A stretch of 64,000 nucleotides of DNA from Candidatus Saccharimonadota bacterium (GCA_017540545.1 JAFYAV010000001.1:62001-126000); one strand, 5' to 3'; positions 23,520 to 32,149 are shown, counted from the stretch's first letter. Made by a program: numbers and translations. The notes: generated by a model not told the origin, from the letters alone.

Positions 23520-24291
23520 TAATATTGATTATGCAGAACTAGATAAAGCCGTAAATGAAGCTATGCAGGCTCAACCAAAGCGCACTACCGCTTCACGCCA
23601 GGCAACCAAAAAATCCGCCGTCTCTCAGCGTCCCGTTGTTGCTCCACGCCCCACCGCCACCGCTCACCCACAGAGCCGTGGCCGCTTTATGGACTTCGCC
23701 CCACGCGGCACTACAATCCGCCACGCTACCACACCTCGCCCCGCCACTAAACCCGCCGCGCGGCCGGTTGCACCAACACGTCCAACCACCGCTAATATTC
23801 CGCAACGCTCCGCCGTCAAGCCAGCTTCCCGCATTGCTACCGTACGCAAAGCCACAAGCACATCAACCGAAGCTATCACCCCCTCACGCCCAAGCGTTGC
23901 TGCTAAAATTCAGCAAAAACAACAGCGCGTAGCTACTACGGCCACTCCGCGCGAGACTCCAAAGCCAAAAGCTTCCCCAAAGATAGAAGCTCCAGATGCA
24001 AATAGCTATTCGCTCGGCGGTCGTTCGCCATTCCTCGTCGATACGAAAGTCGAAAAACGCCCCCTTGGCACCAACATTCCAGAGACCAACACCGCTGCTG
24101 TTCATAGCACGAAGAATATCTACAGTCAAAAGAACCCTTCTAAAACCCCTGTCACCAAACGCAAAAAACACACTGTCACTGAAGCACCAAAATCGCATTC
24201 CGGGTGGCTCTGGACGCTCATTGTCATTCTCGTTATCGCCGCTGGCGCTGGCCTTGGTTATCTAGCCTATCTCATCGTCTTTGCGAACTAA
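23512..24291 (+). CDS. Pro/Ala/Thr-rich basic membrane protein, 259 aa
   Basis: It starts MSDNIDYAELDKAVNEAM, a short acidic helix, then ~200 residues of disordered, basic sequence rich in Ala, Pro, Thr and Arg with repeated ATRKA/APRPTA-like words. It ends in one TM (SGWLWTLIVILVIAAGAGLG, ~231-255). The long N-terminal part is expected in the cytoplasm, where its charge would suit binding to nucleic acid or other polyanions. Overlap with tpiA and the site AAAGGGGA within the tpiA end indicate translational coupling. Function unknown. Confidence 0.8.
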   Translation: MSDNIDYAELDKAVNEAMQAQPKRTTASRQATKKSAVSQRPVVAPRPTATAHPQSRGRFMDFAPRGTTIRHATTPRPATKPAARPVAPTRPTTANIPQRSAVKPASRIATVRKATSTSTEAITPSRPSVAAKIQQKQQRVATTATPRETPKPKASPKIEAPDANSYSLGGRSPFLVDTKVEKRPLGTNIPETNTAAVHSTKNIYSQKNPSKTPVTKRKKHTVTEAPKSHSGWLWTLIVILVIAAGAGLGYLAYLIVFAN

Positions 24292-24347
24292 GCCAGAATC
24301 TGCTATAATCTAGATACGCCAATCATTTTGACGTATCTATTTTACAT

Positions 24348-24425
24348 GGTGGGTATAGCTCAGCTGGTTAGAGCGTCGGTTTGTGGCACCGAAGGTCGGA
24401 GGTTCGAACCCTCTTACCCACCCCA
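24348..24425 (+). tRNA. tRNA-His (GUG)
   Basis: Acceptor GTGGGTA/TACCCAC with an encoded extra G at -1 (24348) facing C73, the hallmark of tRNA-His, and encoded CCA at 24423-24425. The anticodon loop TTGTGGC gives GUG. TATAAT (24304-24309) lies upstream, and an inverted repeat TAGATACG/CGTATCTA sits between the promoter and the tRNA. Confidence 0.95.
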
Positions 24426-24438
24426 TGAATAGATCCTT

Positions 24439-24513
24439 GCGAGTTTCATATAACGGTTATTATGTGAGTTTTCCAAACTCAACATGAGAGTTCGACTCTC
24501 TCAACTCGCACCA
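24439..24513 (+). tRNA. tRNA-Gly (UCC)
   Basis: 75 nt. Acceptor GCGAGTT/AACTCGC, A73 and encoded CCA. Anticodon stem TGAGT/ACTCA with loop TTTCCAA gives UCC, reading GGA/GGG. T stem GAGAG/CTCTC. It lies 13 bases after tRNA-His, likely in one transcript. The anticodon is not UCA, so it gives no sign of UGA reassignment. Confidence 0.9.
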
Positions 24514-24558
24514 ACAAAACAAAAAAACAACCCTAAAAGGGTTATTTTTTGTTTTGTT
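24514..24558 (+). terminator. terminator after the tRNA pair
   Basis: A long stem: AACAAAAC-A-rich-AACCCT pairs with AGGGTT-T-rich-GTTTTGTT. The core CCCT-AAA-AGGG is followed by a T-rich tail. It starts directly after the CCA of tRNA-Gly. Confidence 0.8.
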
Positions 24559-24569
24559 CCGGTACGCAA

Positions 24570-24725
24570 TTGGAGAGAGGCGAACGTAGTTCGCCCATGG
24601 TAGGAGCTGAGCGAAAAGGACGAGCAAACTCGTCCTTTTCCGAAGCGACACCCCATGGTGTTAATTTGCAGAGCAAATTAACCCTCTCTCAACTAGCCCT
24701 GCGCCAGTAAGGCGCTCTCTCCCAA
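24570..24725. repeat. nested inverted repeats beside tRNA-Gly
   Basis: Perfect stems packed together: GGCGAAC/GTTCGCC (24579-24595), AAAAGGACGAG/CTCGTCCTTTT (24614-24639) inside a CCATGG pair (24595-24600 and 24653-24658), GTTAATTTGC/GCAAATTAAC (24660-24682), and GCGCC/GGCGC (24701-24715). An outer stem GAGAGAGG (24573-24580) can pair with CCTCTCTC (24683-24690), or GGAGAGAG with CTCTCTCC (24715-24722). It could be a structured RNA, a REP-like element or recombination-site DNA. No reading frame explains it. Confidence 0.7.
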
Positions 24726-24808
24726 CTCACCCTATATCGCACTTGACATAAAAATCAAGCTACATTAGCATAAGAACAAAGGTCAAAACAAAAGGTCAAA
24801 ATATAAAC

Positions 24809-26869
24809 ATGCAAAAACTAAAACTATTTATTGTATTTTTGCTAATAGCAGCATTCGTTCCATTAGCAGCTAACGCCGAATCTAGCACCCCATCAGGCGT
24901 CACGGTCAAATCTATCAAACGAGCCAATGACAGCGGTAACGCCAAAGAATTATACCCTGCCACTGCAGATGGGCAAACAATCAATCTAGGCATCAAACTA
25001 TCCAATCCAGGCGACTTCGCGAAATACACTCTTATACTAAACAATGCCTCAGACAAAGATTTCAGCCTTGACGAAAAATCCCTCAACCATAGCACGGACT
25101 ACATGTCCTACGAATTCGCCTACAACGCTGAATCGAATGTCATCAAGGCCGGCAAAGATGCTACTATCACCCTCAAAGCGCTATATCAAAACCAGGTCCC
25201 TACCAACAAATACACCAACAACATCTTCAGCGATACGAATGAGCTTATCCTTAATCTTAATCCGATCAGCGAAACACCTCAAAACCCAATTACTAGCGAT
25301 AATATCCTAATCTATCTTTCTATCTTTTTAATCCTTGTCGCATTCGCATATCTAGCCTTCAAAAAGAAAAAATACTCTATTTTTATATTAATCGCCATCG
25401 GCGTCATCGCTAACGTTACCCCTATCGGTGTTCACGCCCTCCATACGAATAGCATTACAGCGACAGTAACAGTAAGAATTGAACAACCGCAGGATGCCAT
25501 CGTCCCACCAAGCGATAATAAAGAAGCCTATTTCCTAACTGGCAGCCAAGTTAACGCTAAGATGAAACGATTAGCCAGCGCCAATATCAGCAACGAGGAA
25601 GAGCCCTCCGTCATTACGACCGATTCAAATATCGTGGCCATCCTACATTCCAAAAACGAGCCCACGAGCACCAATAAAGAAGCAAAAAATATCGTATCGA
25701 CAGAAAAATCACCCCTTCCTATTTATATGTGGTACAACAATGGCGCGATTTATTGGTGGAGTGAAGATGAAACACCGAATCTACACCAGAACTCTGAAGA
25801 TATGTTTAGAGGCGCAAGTAGTCTCACCTCCCTAGACGGCCTAAAAGACTGGAATACTTCAAATGTGACAGATATGAGCTCTATGTTCGAAGATGCAAAA
25901 AGCCTTACTTCCATAGAGGCCCTGAGAAATTGGGACACTTCAAATGTAACGGATATACAAACTATGTTTAGAGACGCAAGTGGTCTCACCTCCCTAGACG
26001 GTCTAAAAAACTGGGATACTTCAAAGGTTATCTATATGAGCGCTATGTTCAACGGGACGAAAAGCCTTACTTCCATAGACGGACTCGAAAATTGGGACAC
26101 TTCAAATGTGAAATATATGGGCTGGATGTTCAATGGCGCAGGAAGCCTTACCTCCCTGGACGCACTGAGAAATTGGGACACTTCAAAGGTTACCGATATG
26201 GAGGTTATGTTTGGCGGGGCGAAAAGCCTTACTTCCATAGAGGCACTTAGAAATTGGAACACTTCAAATGTGACAGATATGGGCTGGATGTTCCAGGGCG
26301 CAGAAAGCCTTACCTCCATAGAGGCACTGAGAAATTGGGACACTTCAAAGGTTACCGATATGGGCGTCATGTTCGGCGGGGCGAAAAGTCTTACTTCCAT
26401 AGACGCACTGAAAAATTGGAACACTTCAAATGTGACAGCTATGGGCTGGATGTTCCAGGGCGCAGAAAGCCTTACCTCCCTAGACGCACTTAGAAATTGG
26501 AACACTTCAAGGGTGACAGATATGAACTTCATGTTCTACGGGACGAAAGGCCTTACCTCCCTAGACGCACTGAGAAATTGGAACACTTCAAATGTGACAG
26601 ATATGAGCTCTATGTTCGAAGATGCAAAAAGCCTTACTTCCATAGACGGACTCGAAAATTGGAACACTTCAAATGTGACAGATATGAGCAAAATGTTTTC
26701 GGGCGACCGTTCTCTCAGTGACACATCTGCGATTAACGATTGGGATATTCGCAATGTAGTAAGTGGTAAATTTGAGCACATGTTCTGGGATGCTCCTACA
26801 CACCCCAACTTCACAAAAGTACAAGGCACTTGGAGTGACGACGGCACCTTTACTCCAAATCAAAACTAG
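24809..26869 (+). CDS. chimeric BspA-repeat surface protein, 686 aa
   Basis: Signal peptide at residues 1-23 (ending ANA). An outward beta domain (~25-155) ends in NPITSD (159-164), a TM and KKKK, the layout of a sortase sorting signal. A second hydrophobic stretch follows at once (IFILIAIGVIANVTPIGVHA), like a second signal peptide. Residues ~330-660 are about 13 BspA-type repeats (DUF285, PF03382) of 27 aa, consensus SLTSLDALRNWNTSNVTDM. BspA repeats mediate adhesion in oral bacteria and protists. The reading frame is continuous, so it looks like two surface genes fused. It sits just after the inverted-repeat nest, which fits acquired DNA. Confidence 0.85.
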   Translation: MQKLKLFIVFLLIAAFVPLAANAESSTPSGVTVKSIKRANDSGNAKELYPATADGQTINLGIKLSNPGDFAKYTLILNNASDKDFSLDEKSLNHSTDYMSYEFAYNAESNVIKAGKDATITLKALYQNQVPTNKYTNNIFSDTNELILNLNPISETPQNPITSDNILIYLSIFLILVAFAYLAFKKKKYSIFILIAIGVIANVTPIGVHALHTNSITATVTVRIEQPQDAIVPPSDNKEAYFLTGSQVNAKMKRLASANISNEEEPSVITTDSNIVAILHSKNEPTSTNKEAKNIVSTEKSPLPIYMWYNNGAIYWWSEDETPNLHQNSEDMFRGASSLTSLDGLKDWNTSNVTDMSSMFEDAKSLTSIEALRNWDTSNVTDIQTMFRDASGLTSLDGLKNWDTSKVIYMSAMFNGTKSLTSIDGLENWDTSNVKYMGWMFNGAGSLTSLDALRNWDTSKVTDMEVMFGGAKSLTSIEALRNWNTSNVTDMGWMFQGAESLTSIEALRNWDTSKVTDMGVMFGGAKSLTSIDALKNWNTSNVTAMGWMFQGAESLTSLDALRNWNTSRVTDMNFMFYGTKGLTSLDALRNWNTSNVTDMSSMFEDAKSLTSIDGLENWNTSNVTDMSKMFSGDRSLSDTSAINDWDIRNVVSGKFEHMFWDAPTHPNFTKVQGTWSDDGTFTPNQN
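25794..26709 (+). repeat. 81-bp tandem repeats encoding BspA units
   Basis: Units of 81 bp, several almost identical at DNA level. For example, the segment around 25856-25916 recurs at 26585-26645 with very few changes. Spacing between successive ATGTT (Met-Phe) codons is constant. Confidence 0.85.
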
Positions 26870-26890
26870 ATAGTCCATCCCTAAATAATC

Positions 26891-26917
26891 TAAATCACCG
26901 GCTTAGCCGGTGATTTT
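26891..26917. terminator. bidirectional terminator
   Basis: AAATCACCGGC pairs with GCCGGTGATTTT around TTA. It separates the convergent BspA-repeat gene and pilus ATPase gene and overlaps the latter's stop codon. Confidence 0.8.
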
Positions 26918-28670
26918 ATGCCAAATCACTTGCGACGCGGTTCACTTCTTCTAGCGTAGTTATGCCAGTTAAAGCTTTTAGCACGCCATCTTGGCGCATC
27001 GTTACAGCACCTTTCATCTTTGCGATTTTCATGATATCGCCAGATGTCGCCCGTGCTACAATTAATTTTTGAATATCTTCATCTACCGCAATCGTCTCAT
27101 ATAGACCAGCACGCCCCTTGTATCCTCCCGGAGCCTCATCTGTAGCAACGCCTTTTACTAGAGTAAAACTCTTTGAAGTTGTTAAAGGCAGGGTGCCATA
27201 CCCGCGTTTTTCGCTAATTTCTGGTACTTCAGCAGCCGTCTTTGGCAATAATCCGCCCACCACTTCTTTTATCATCTTCGTCTCCATATCGGTCGACTGA
27301 TATGTTTCCCGACGCTCCGCCACCCGGCGCACCAAGCGCTGACCAATTACTGTATTTAAAGTCGAAGCAATCAAGAACGGCTCAATTCCCATATCGAGCA
27401 AACGCGGCATAATACCCGCAGCCGAGTTAGTGTGTAATGTCGAAAACACCAAGTGCCCCGTCAGTGCCGCCTGCACCGCCAAATTCGCCGTCTCGCCGTC
27501 ACGAATCTCACCTACCATTACTACATCAGGATCTTGACGCAAAATTGAGCGTAAGCCAGACGCAAACGTCAACCCAGCATCATTATTAATCTGAATCTGA
27601 TTTACGCCGTCCATCTTATACTCTACCGGATCCTCTAGCGTAACGATATTAATCGACTCGGATTTAATCCTTTTAATCAGTGCATATAGAGTCGTAGACT
27701 TACCAGAACCAGTCGGACCAGACGTCAAAATCATACCATTCGGACGACTAATCCCCTCAATTACATCTTCTAATGCGCGCCCCGTCATACCCATCTTCTC
27801 GACATCCATCGATGTACCGGATTTATCCAAAAGACGAATAACTACTTGTTCGCCCCAAACCACTGGCGATGTTGCAATACGTAAATCAATCGTATTACCG
27901 TTCACTACCACGGCGAACTGGCCATCCTGCGGTATACGATGTTCATCAATTTTCAATTTCGCCATGATTTTAATACGCGAAACAAGCGATGCCTCAATCT
28001 TTTTTGGTAGCTCCATCGTCTGACGCAATACGCCATCAATGCGCATCCTAATCACCAATGAATGTTCCAACGGTTCAATATGAATATCCGAGGCTTTCGA
28101 TTTAACGGCATTTTCCAAAATCGTACTCAAAGCTTTCGAAATCGGCGAATCTTGCGTAATTGTCTGCGCATCAGAATCACCACTTTTCTGAGATTCTTCT
28201 TGCTGAGCGATTTTATTAACGTCTTTGAGGTCAGCCATATATTGCGCAAGAGCATTTTCAACCCCCGCTTCCGACGTCAACATCGACCTAATCGGCTTCT
28301 TTACCAAAGTCGATAGGTAGTCTATCTGCTGAATGTTCGTATTATCAAGCATTGCTACGAACAACTGACCGTTCTGCTCATCAAGCGGCACTACTCTAGA
28401 CCGTTTCGCCACATCTTGCGGAATAATCAGTAATTTCTCTTTGTTGAATTTAATTTTCCTTAAATCAATATAAGGAACATTCAAAACTATAGCCGTCGCA
28501 TGCTGAACACAATCGTCAGTCGCTATGCCCTTACTGCGCAGAACAGCCAAAATCGGCTGCCCACTCTTGGCGACCTCATTGTAAGTCTTCTTCACAAGCC
28601 CAGCATCAGCCAAGCCATTTTCAACTAAAAGGCTTACGATTTTATCTTGCATCTCCTTACTGAGAAGCAT
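26916..28670 (-). CDS. pilB: type IV pilus assembly ATPase PilB
   Basis: PilB powers pilus extension. The 584-aa product has an N-terminal MshEN-like domain (~5-150), then the secretion ATPase core with Walker A GPTGSGKST, the Asp box around NIVTLEDPVEYK, Walker B DVVMVGEIRDGETA and the His box FSTLHTNSA. The usual Cys-x-x-Cys zinc motif after the RRVAERR segment is missing; no cysteine is present there. It is the last gene of the pilM-N-O operon, two bases after the small membrane protein gene. Confidence 0.9.
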   Translation of the reverse strand: MLLSKEMQDKIVSLLVENGLADAGLVKKTYNEVAKSGQPILAVLRSKGIATDDCVQHATAIVLNVPYIDLRKIKFNKEKLLIIPQDVAKRSRVVPLDEQNGQLFVAMLDNTNIQQIDYLSTLVKKPIRSMLTSEAGVENALAQYMADLKDVNKIAQQEESQKSGDSDAQTITQDSPISKALSTILENAVKSKASDIHIEPLEHSLVIRMRIDGVLRQTMELPKKIEASLVSRIKIMAKLKIDEHRIPQDGQFAVVVNGNTIDLRIATSPVVWGEQVVIRLLDKSGTSMDVEKMGMTGRALEDVIEGISRPNGMILTSGPTGSGKSTTLYALIKRIKSESINIVTLEDPVEYKMDGVNQIQINNDAGLTFASGLRSILRQDPDVVMVGEIRDGETANLAVQAALTGHLVFSTLHTNSAAGIMPRLLDMGIEPFLIASTLNTVIGQRLVRRVAERRETYQSTDMETKMIKEVVGGLLPKTAAEVPEISEKRGYGTLPLTTSKSFTLVKGVATDEAPGGYKGRAGLYETIAVDEDIQKLIVARATSGDIMKIAKMKGAVTMRQDGVLKALTGITTLEEVNRVASDLA

Positions 28671-28672
28671 TT

Positions 28673-29023
28673 TTACTCCGGAGTTGGCTCGGGCTCTGGA
28701 TTATCCGGCTCTGGATTATCCGGATTATCCCCTCCGCCACTTTTGTCTTTTTTCTTGTCGACTTCAACACACTTTCTCAGCTCTTCATCGTATTTTTCGC
28801 CATCTTTACACGTACCGATAATAACCTCAACCGTAGGATTCACGCCTGAAGGATTAAACGTTTCAATATCCGGCTGCATGATTTCAGCGGACACACCCTC
28901 CACATACGATATTTGATACGTATCATCACTAGGATCACCAAGAAGTAAATTACCTAACCAATACGAAAGCCCAATAGAAACCGCCGCAATTAATATAACT
29001 AATGCTATATCAGTATTTTTCAT
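28673..29023 (-). CDS. small pilus-operon membrane protein, 116 aa
   Basis: One N-terminal TM (IALVILIAAVSIGLSYWLG, residues ~5-25), an outward region with a CKDGEKYDEELRKC segment whose two cysteines could form a disulphide, and a Pro/Asn/Glu-rich tail of DNPEP repeats. The ATG overlaps the stop of the PilO-like gene by four bases. Its place between PilO and PilB suggests a PilP-like or accessory inner-membrane role, but no homology is visible. Confidence 0.7.
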   Translation of the reverse strand: MKNTDIALVILIAAVSIGLSYWLGNLLLGDPSDDTYQISYVEGVSAEIMQPDIETFNPSGVNPTVEVIIGTCKDGEKYDEELRKCVEVDKKKDKSGGGDNPDNPEPDNPEPEPTPE

Positions 29024-29892
29024 TTACTTGTACTCCCTCCGGTCTTACTAACGCACTTCTTACTAGTTTTATCTGCGCAAATAACCTTCGAATTTTTCTG
29101 TAAGCCTACCTTATCCGAATAATAGCTCCGATATGTTGCACCAAATTCGATTTCCGAATTATCTGCGCCACGATCGTAGCCAGACCAACTAATGTTAGCA
29201 CTCTCGATATCGAAATTACGAATAGAACTTTCAATCGAAGAAATCGCTCTATTTACTTTTGTAGCACTATCCTTAATACTAATCGAGGTACCTAACGCCT
29301 TCAAATTCAACGCCTGACCATCGGAACTAGCAATTGAAAAACCTCCATAGGAAGACGCGTTAGATATACCTTCAAGCTTTATGGAATGATCATCGCGGAT
29401 AACCAACCAGTTAATGCTCGAATTAGATGCGTCATGATTCTCCGTCGAAGGAAGCGTATCTGCCACTACCCGCAAGGCAGAACATGTACGTACCATTTCA
29501 ATATTGTCTAGATTATAACCATCTTCAGACATTATCTTCTTCAGCGTCTCCGCATCACACTTTACCTTATCGCGCTCCAAAGCTACCGACTCCAATTTCT
29601 CATTAGAAGCCAAATCAGAAACGGCAGTAGAAAGTCTCACAAGATTATCCTGAGTCGTCTTCAAATCCTTTATTACTGCATCATTCTCTGAAACGATAAC
29701 AGAGTTAAAGGAAATCTTCTTCGTCAAGTAAATCACACCAACAATAGTAACACCTAATAACATGGACGTAGCACCAACCGCTACTAGCATGTTCTTTTGG
29801 GCACTACTAATTTTCGCCCTTTTCCCAATCGCTACGCCTTTACTACTACTAGTACTACTACTTCCAGCTTTACTCTTAATACCACTCCCCAT
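29020..29892 (-). CDS. PilO-like pilus alignment protein
   Basis: 290 aa from the ATG at 29892 (MGSGIKSK), chosen because GAGGAGGAGG lies six bases upstream. A Ser/Lys-rich cytoplasmic start is followed by one TM (MLVAVGATSMLLGVTIVGVI), a coiled-coil stretch (VIKDLKTTQDNLVRLSTAVS) and a C-terminal alpha/beta domain. TM, coiled coil and ferredoxin-like domain is the PilO plan, and the order after PilM and a PilN-like protein agrees. Sequence similarity is weak, so the call rests on architecture and position. Confidence 0.6.
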   Translation of the reverse strand: MGSGIKSKAGSSSTSSSKGVAIGKRAKISSAQKNMLVAVGATSMLLGVTIVGVIYLTKKISFNSVIVSENDAVIKDLKTTQDNLVRLSTAVSDLASNEKLESVALERDKVKCDAETLKKIMSEDGYNLDNIEMVRTCSALRVVADTLPSTENHDASNSSINWLVIRDDHSIKLEGISNASSYGGFSIASSDGQALNLKALGTSISIKDSATKVNRAISSIESSIRNFDIESANISWSGYDRGADNSEIEFGATYRSYYSDKVGLQKNSKVICADKTSKKCVSKTGGSTSK

Positions 29893-29893
29893 A

Positions 29894-31099
29894 CTATTCC
29901 TCCTCCTCGCTCGTAGCTTTTGCTTTAGCGGTGAACATGTCCCTAACCTCAACATAGCTATCCGTTACGTTCTGCCTACTTGGGCCAAATATCTGCATAT
30001 GCTTGCTGCCTGATTTAAACACCCTCGGATCCAAACTTAGGTTAGCCGAGAATGACAAAACCATCTTGTCATCTTTACCGCGACCATAACTTGGCTGCCC
30101 TACGCTTAATCCATTATCTGTTAGTAACGGACAAGTCGCCAAAGTCTCATTCTCATCAAAAGACCCGTCTTCTTTGTATTTAAAACATTCACTTTGGAAA
30201 TAGTAACCAGTCACCGATTCTTTAGTATCGCCTTCTTTCTTCTTACTATCGTTTCCATTCTTGTAATTCTCCAAATCTTCAGAGCTATCGTATGTCCTAC
30301 GAATTACAATCACTTCTTTCTTTACTTCAGTTTCTTCTTTCTTCTTTTCTTCCTTACTATCTTCTTCTTCGGCGTTTTCATCACTAGACTGATTGCCTTC
30401 TTCATCACTTGGCACTTCCGTAGTATCACTTACGACCATAGGCGCTTCGCAACCCGGCTCACCCTTCATATATTTTCCGTAGGTGTAACCTTTTTCGGTA
30501 TACTCCTTTATGCAGAATGATGGTATAACTTCATATTCGCCATCACTATTTTTCCGCATATAATTACCGTAATCGAAATATGTTCTATTAACTCCTTTTC
30601 TAAAAGTTTCTAGAACATGGAAGCCAATATTAATTTCTTTCGATTCACCTATAGCGTCAAACGATATCATATTCTTACTAATATCAGCAGAGAGCTCATT
30701 AATACTCACGACATCGCCATTCGCTCTTCCGTCGGGCAAAATTACATCTAAAATACCAAAAACGCGCGAGAATTTTACTCTATTGCTATTGAGCGTTCCG
30801 ATACTATTCATCTGATCCTGAATCGTCAAAAGCTCATTAACGTTCTTGAAAGTCATTACAGGTTGACCAAAATTATTACACTTGTCGCCTTTGCTCGGAA
30901 TACCGTCAGCCCTACAGGCGATTTCATTCTCCTGACCTTTAATTGACAAAGATTGCGCACCCATAATACTTAGCATAATCAAGATAATACCAACACAGAC
31001 ACACGCCACTATGATACAAATAAAGATTATCAAATTGCGCATCTTTTGCTTCTGCAAAAGTTCAGCTTTCACATCTGGTACTAGGCTAATTTCGTACAT
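29894..31099 (-). CDS. PilN-like pilus assembly protein
   Basis: 401 aa with a short cytoplasmic N-terminus (MYEISLVPDVKAELLQKQK), one TM (LIIFICIIVACVCVGIILIM, ~22-46) and an outward domain. The N-terminal INLVP-type motif that docks into PilM is here ISLVPDV, which supports PilN. A long acidic insertion rich in Glu, Lys and Ser (~225-265) is not typical and makes the protein roughly twice the usual length. It starts three bases after pilM. Confidence 0.65.
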   Translation of the reverse strand: MYEISLVPDVKAELLQKQKMRNLIIFICIIVACVCVGIILIMLSIMGAQSLSIKGQENEIACRADGIPSKGDKCNNFGQPVMTFKNVNELLTIQDQMNSIGTLNSNRVKFSRVFGILDVILPDGRANGDVVSINELSADISKNMISFDAIGESKEINIGFHVLETFRKGVNRTYFDYGNYMRKNSDGEYEVIPSFCIKEYTEKGYTYGKYMKGEPGCEAPMVVSDTTEVPSDEEGNQSSDENAEEEDSKEEKKKEETEVKKEVIVIRRTYDSSEDLENYKNGNDSKKKEGDTKESVTGYYFQSECFKYKEDGSFDENETLATCPLLTDNGLSVGQPSYGRGKDDKMVLSFSANLSLDPRVFKSGSKHMQIFGPSRQNVTDSYVEVRDMFTAKAKATSEEEE

Positions 31100-31102
31100 A
31101 TG

Positions 31103-32149
31103 TTACCTCTTGTTCGACCTTTCCGCTAATCCAATCGCTACCGAAAACTCAGCCGCAACCTGCGATAGTGCTTGTTGCTGCTGCGGCGTAACGCGTACCA
31201 TCTGCCATGGATTACCTCTAATCGTCTTGAAGCCAGTTTTTGCTTCAATATATTCAGCCATAAATGGAATAATCCCTGCGAAACCAGATAACACTACGCC
31301 ATCCACTTTCACGTTTGGATACTTAGTCTGGAAAAATCTTATTGACTTCGTTAACTCAGACGCAAAACTTTCCAAAGTCTGATCGAGCGCTTTAAAAACC
31401 TGACCATCTAGCTTATCCTGCGCCAAACCAAACTTCAAAATAAATTGACGCGCATTACTCTCTTTTACGTTCAAAGAGTTTGCTACCGTACGGACTAGAA
31501 CGGATAAACCTCCAGGCAGCATGCGCACTAAGCGTGGTCCACCATAAACCATCGACAAATCCGTCGAGTCCTCACCGTAATCAATAATCAACAACGCACC
31601 AGTCGTATTTGGCGGAGTTAAAGCGCGCGACATCGCAATTGGATCCGGCTCTTGTGCTACCAAATTAAAACCAAAGGACTCAACACCTTCCATGCGCTCT
31701 TCCGCATAAGCAATCGAAGTCGAAGAAAGCAACACCTCAGTAATCTGGGGATCATTCGGGCTCGGCCCCAATATCACAAAATCCACCTTCGCATCATCTA
31801 TTGGCATCGGGATATACTGGTCGGCATGATACTTGATAATCTTCTCCATCGACTTATTGTCCTGAGTTGGAACTTCGATTATCGCCGTAAAGGTCTTATT
31901 CGACGGCAAACCTAACGCTATATTCTTCGTCTTAATACCAGCCTGCTCGGCCGCATTTTGAATCGTCTCTCCTAAACGACGCTTACCTGCATCGCTACTA
32001 TCCTGCAATATCGAACGACTCACCGGCACATAAGCAAAACGCTGCAAAACCCATCCATGAGATGAATTCCCAGAAAGTTGCACCATCCTTAGTGCATCTG
32101 TACCAATATCTAGCGCGAAGAAGTCGCCCACACCGTAACCTAGACTCAT
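31103..32149 (-). CDS. pilM: type IV pilus assembly protein PilM
   Basis: PilM is an actin-like cytoplasmic ATPase that recruits PilN and links to PilB. The 348-aa product has the phosphate 1 motif FALDIGTDALRMVQL near residue 10, the phosphate 2 motif LLIIDYGEDSTDLSMVY (~177-193) and an adenosine motif VVLSGFAGIIPFMAEYI (~285-300). It is the first gene of the operon pilM, pilN-like, pilO-like, small membrane protein, pilB. TAAACT six bases before the ATG could act as -10 for a leaderless start. Confidence 0.85.
   Translation of the reverse strand: MSLGYGVGDFFALDIGTDALRMVQLSGNSSHGWVLQRFAYVPVSRSILQDSSDAGKRRLGETIQNAAEQAGIKTKNIALGLPSNKTFTAIIEVPTQDNKSMEKIIKYHADQYIPMPIDDAKVDFVILGPSPNDPQITEVLLSSTSIAYAEERMEGVESFGFNLVAQEPDPIAMSRALTPPNTTGALLIIDYGEDSTDLSMVYGGPRLVRMLPGGLSVLVRTVANSLNVKESNARQFILKFGLAQDKLDGQVFKALDQTLESFASELTKSIRFFQTKYPNVKVDGVVLSGFAGIIPFMAEYIEAKTGFKTIRGNPWQMVRVTPQQQQALSQVAAEFSVAIGLAERSNKR

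Noticed and set aside
24439-24513. tRNA-Gly considered as evidence for UGA read as glycine (as in Absconditabacteria and Gracilibacteria)
   Set aside because: The anticodon is UCC, not UCA, and several genes here end at UGA in the expected place.
24460-24651. 63-codon minus-strand frame over tRNA-Gly and the inverted repeats
   Set aside because: It runs through a tRNA gene and a terminator; the stems explain the sequence better than coding does.
24570-24725. Inverted repeats considered as an integron attC site
   Set aside because: The RYYYAAC and GTTRRRY core pairs are not found at the expected ends and no integron integrase is in the window.
26032-26532. 166-codon minus-strand frame in the adhesin repeats
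   Set aside because: It is the antisense shadow of the 81-bp repeats and repeats with the same period.
25794-26709. Regular repeats considered as a CRISPR array
   Set aside because: The units are 81 bp without unique spacers and encode BspA repeats in frame.
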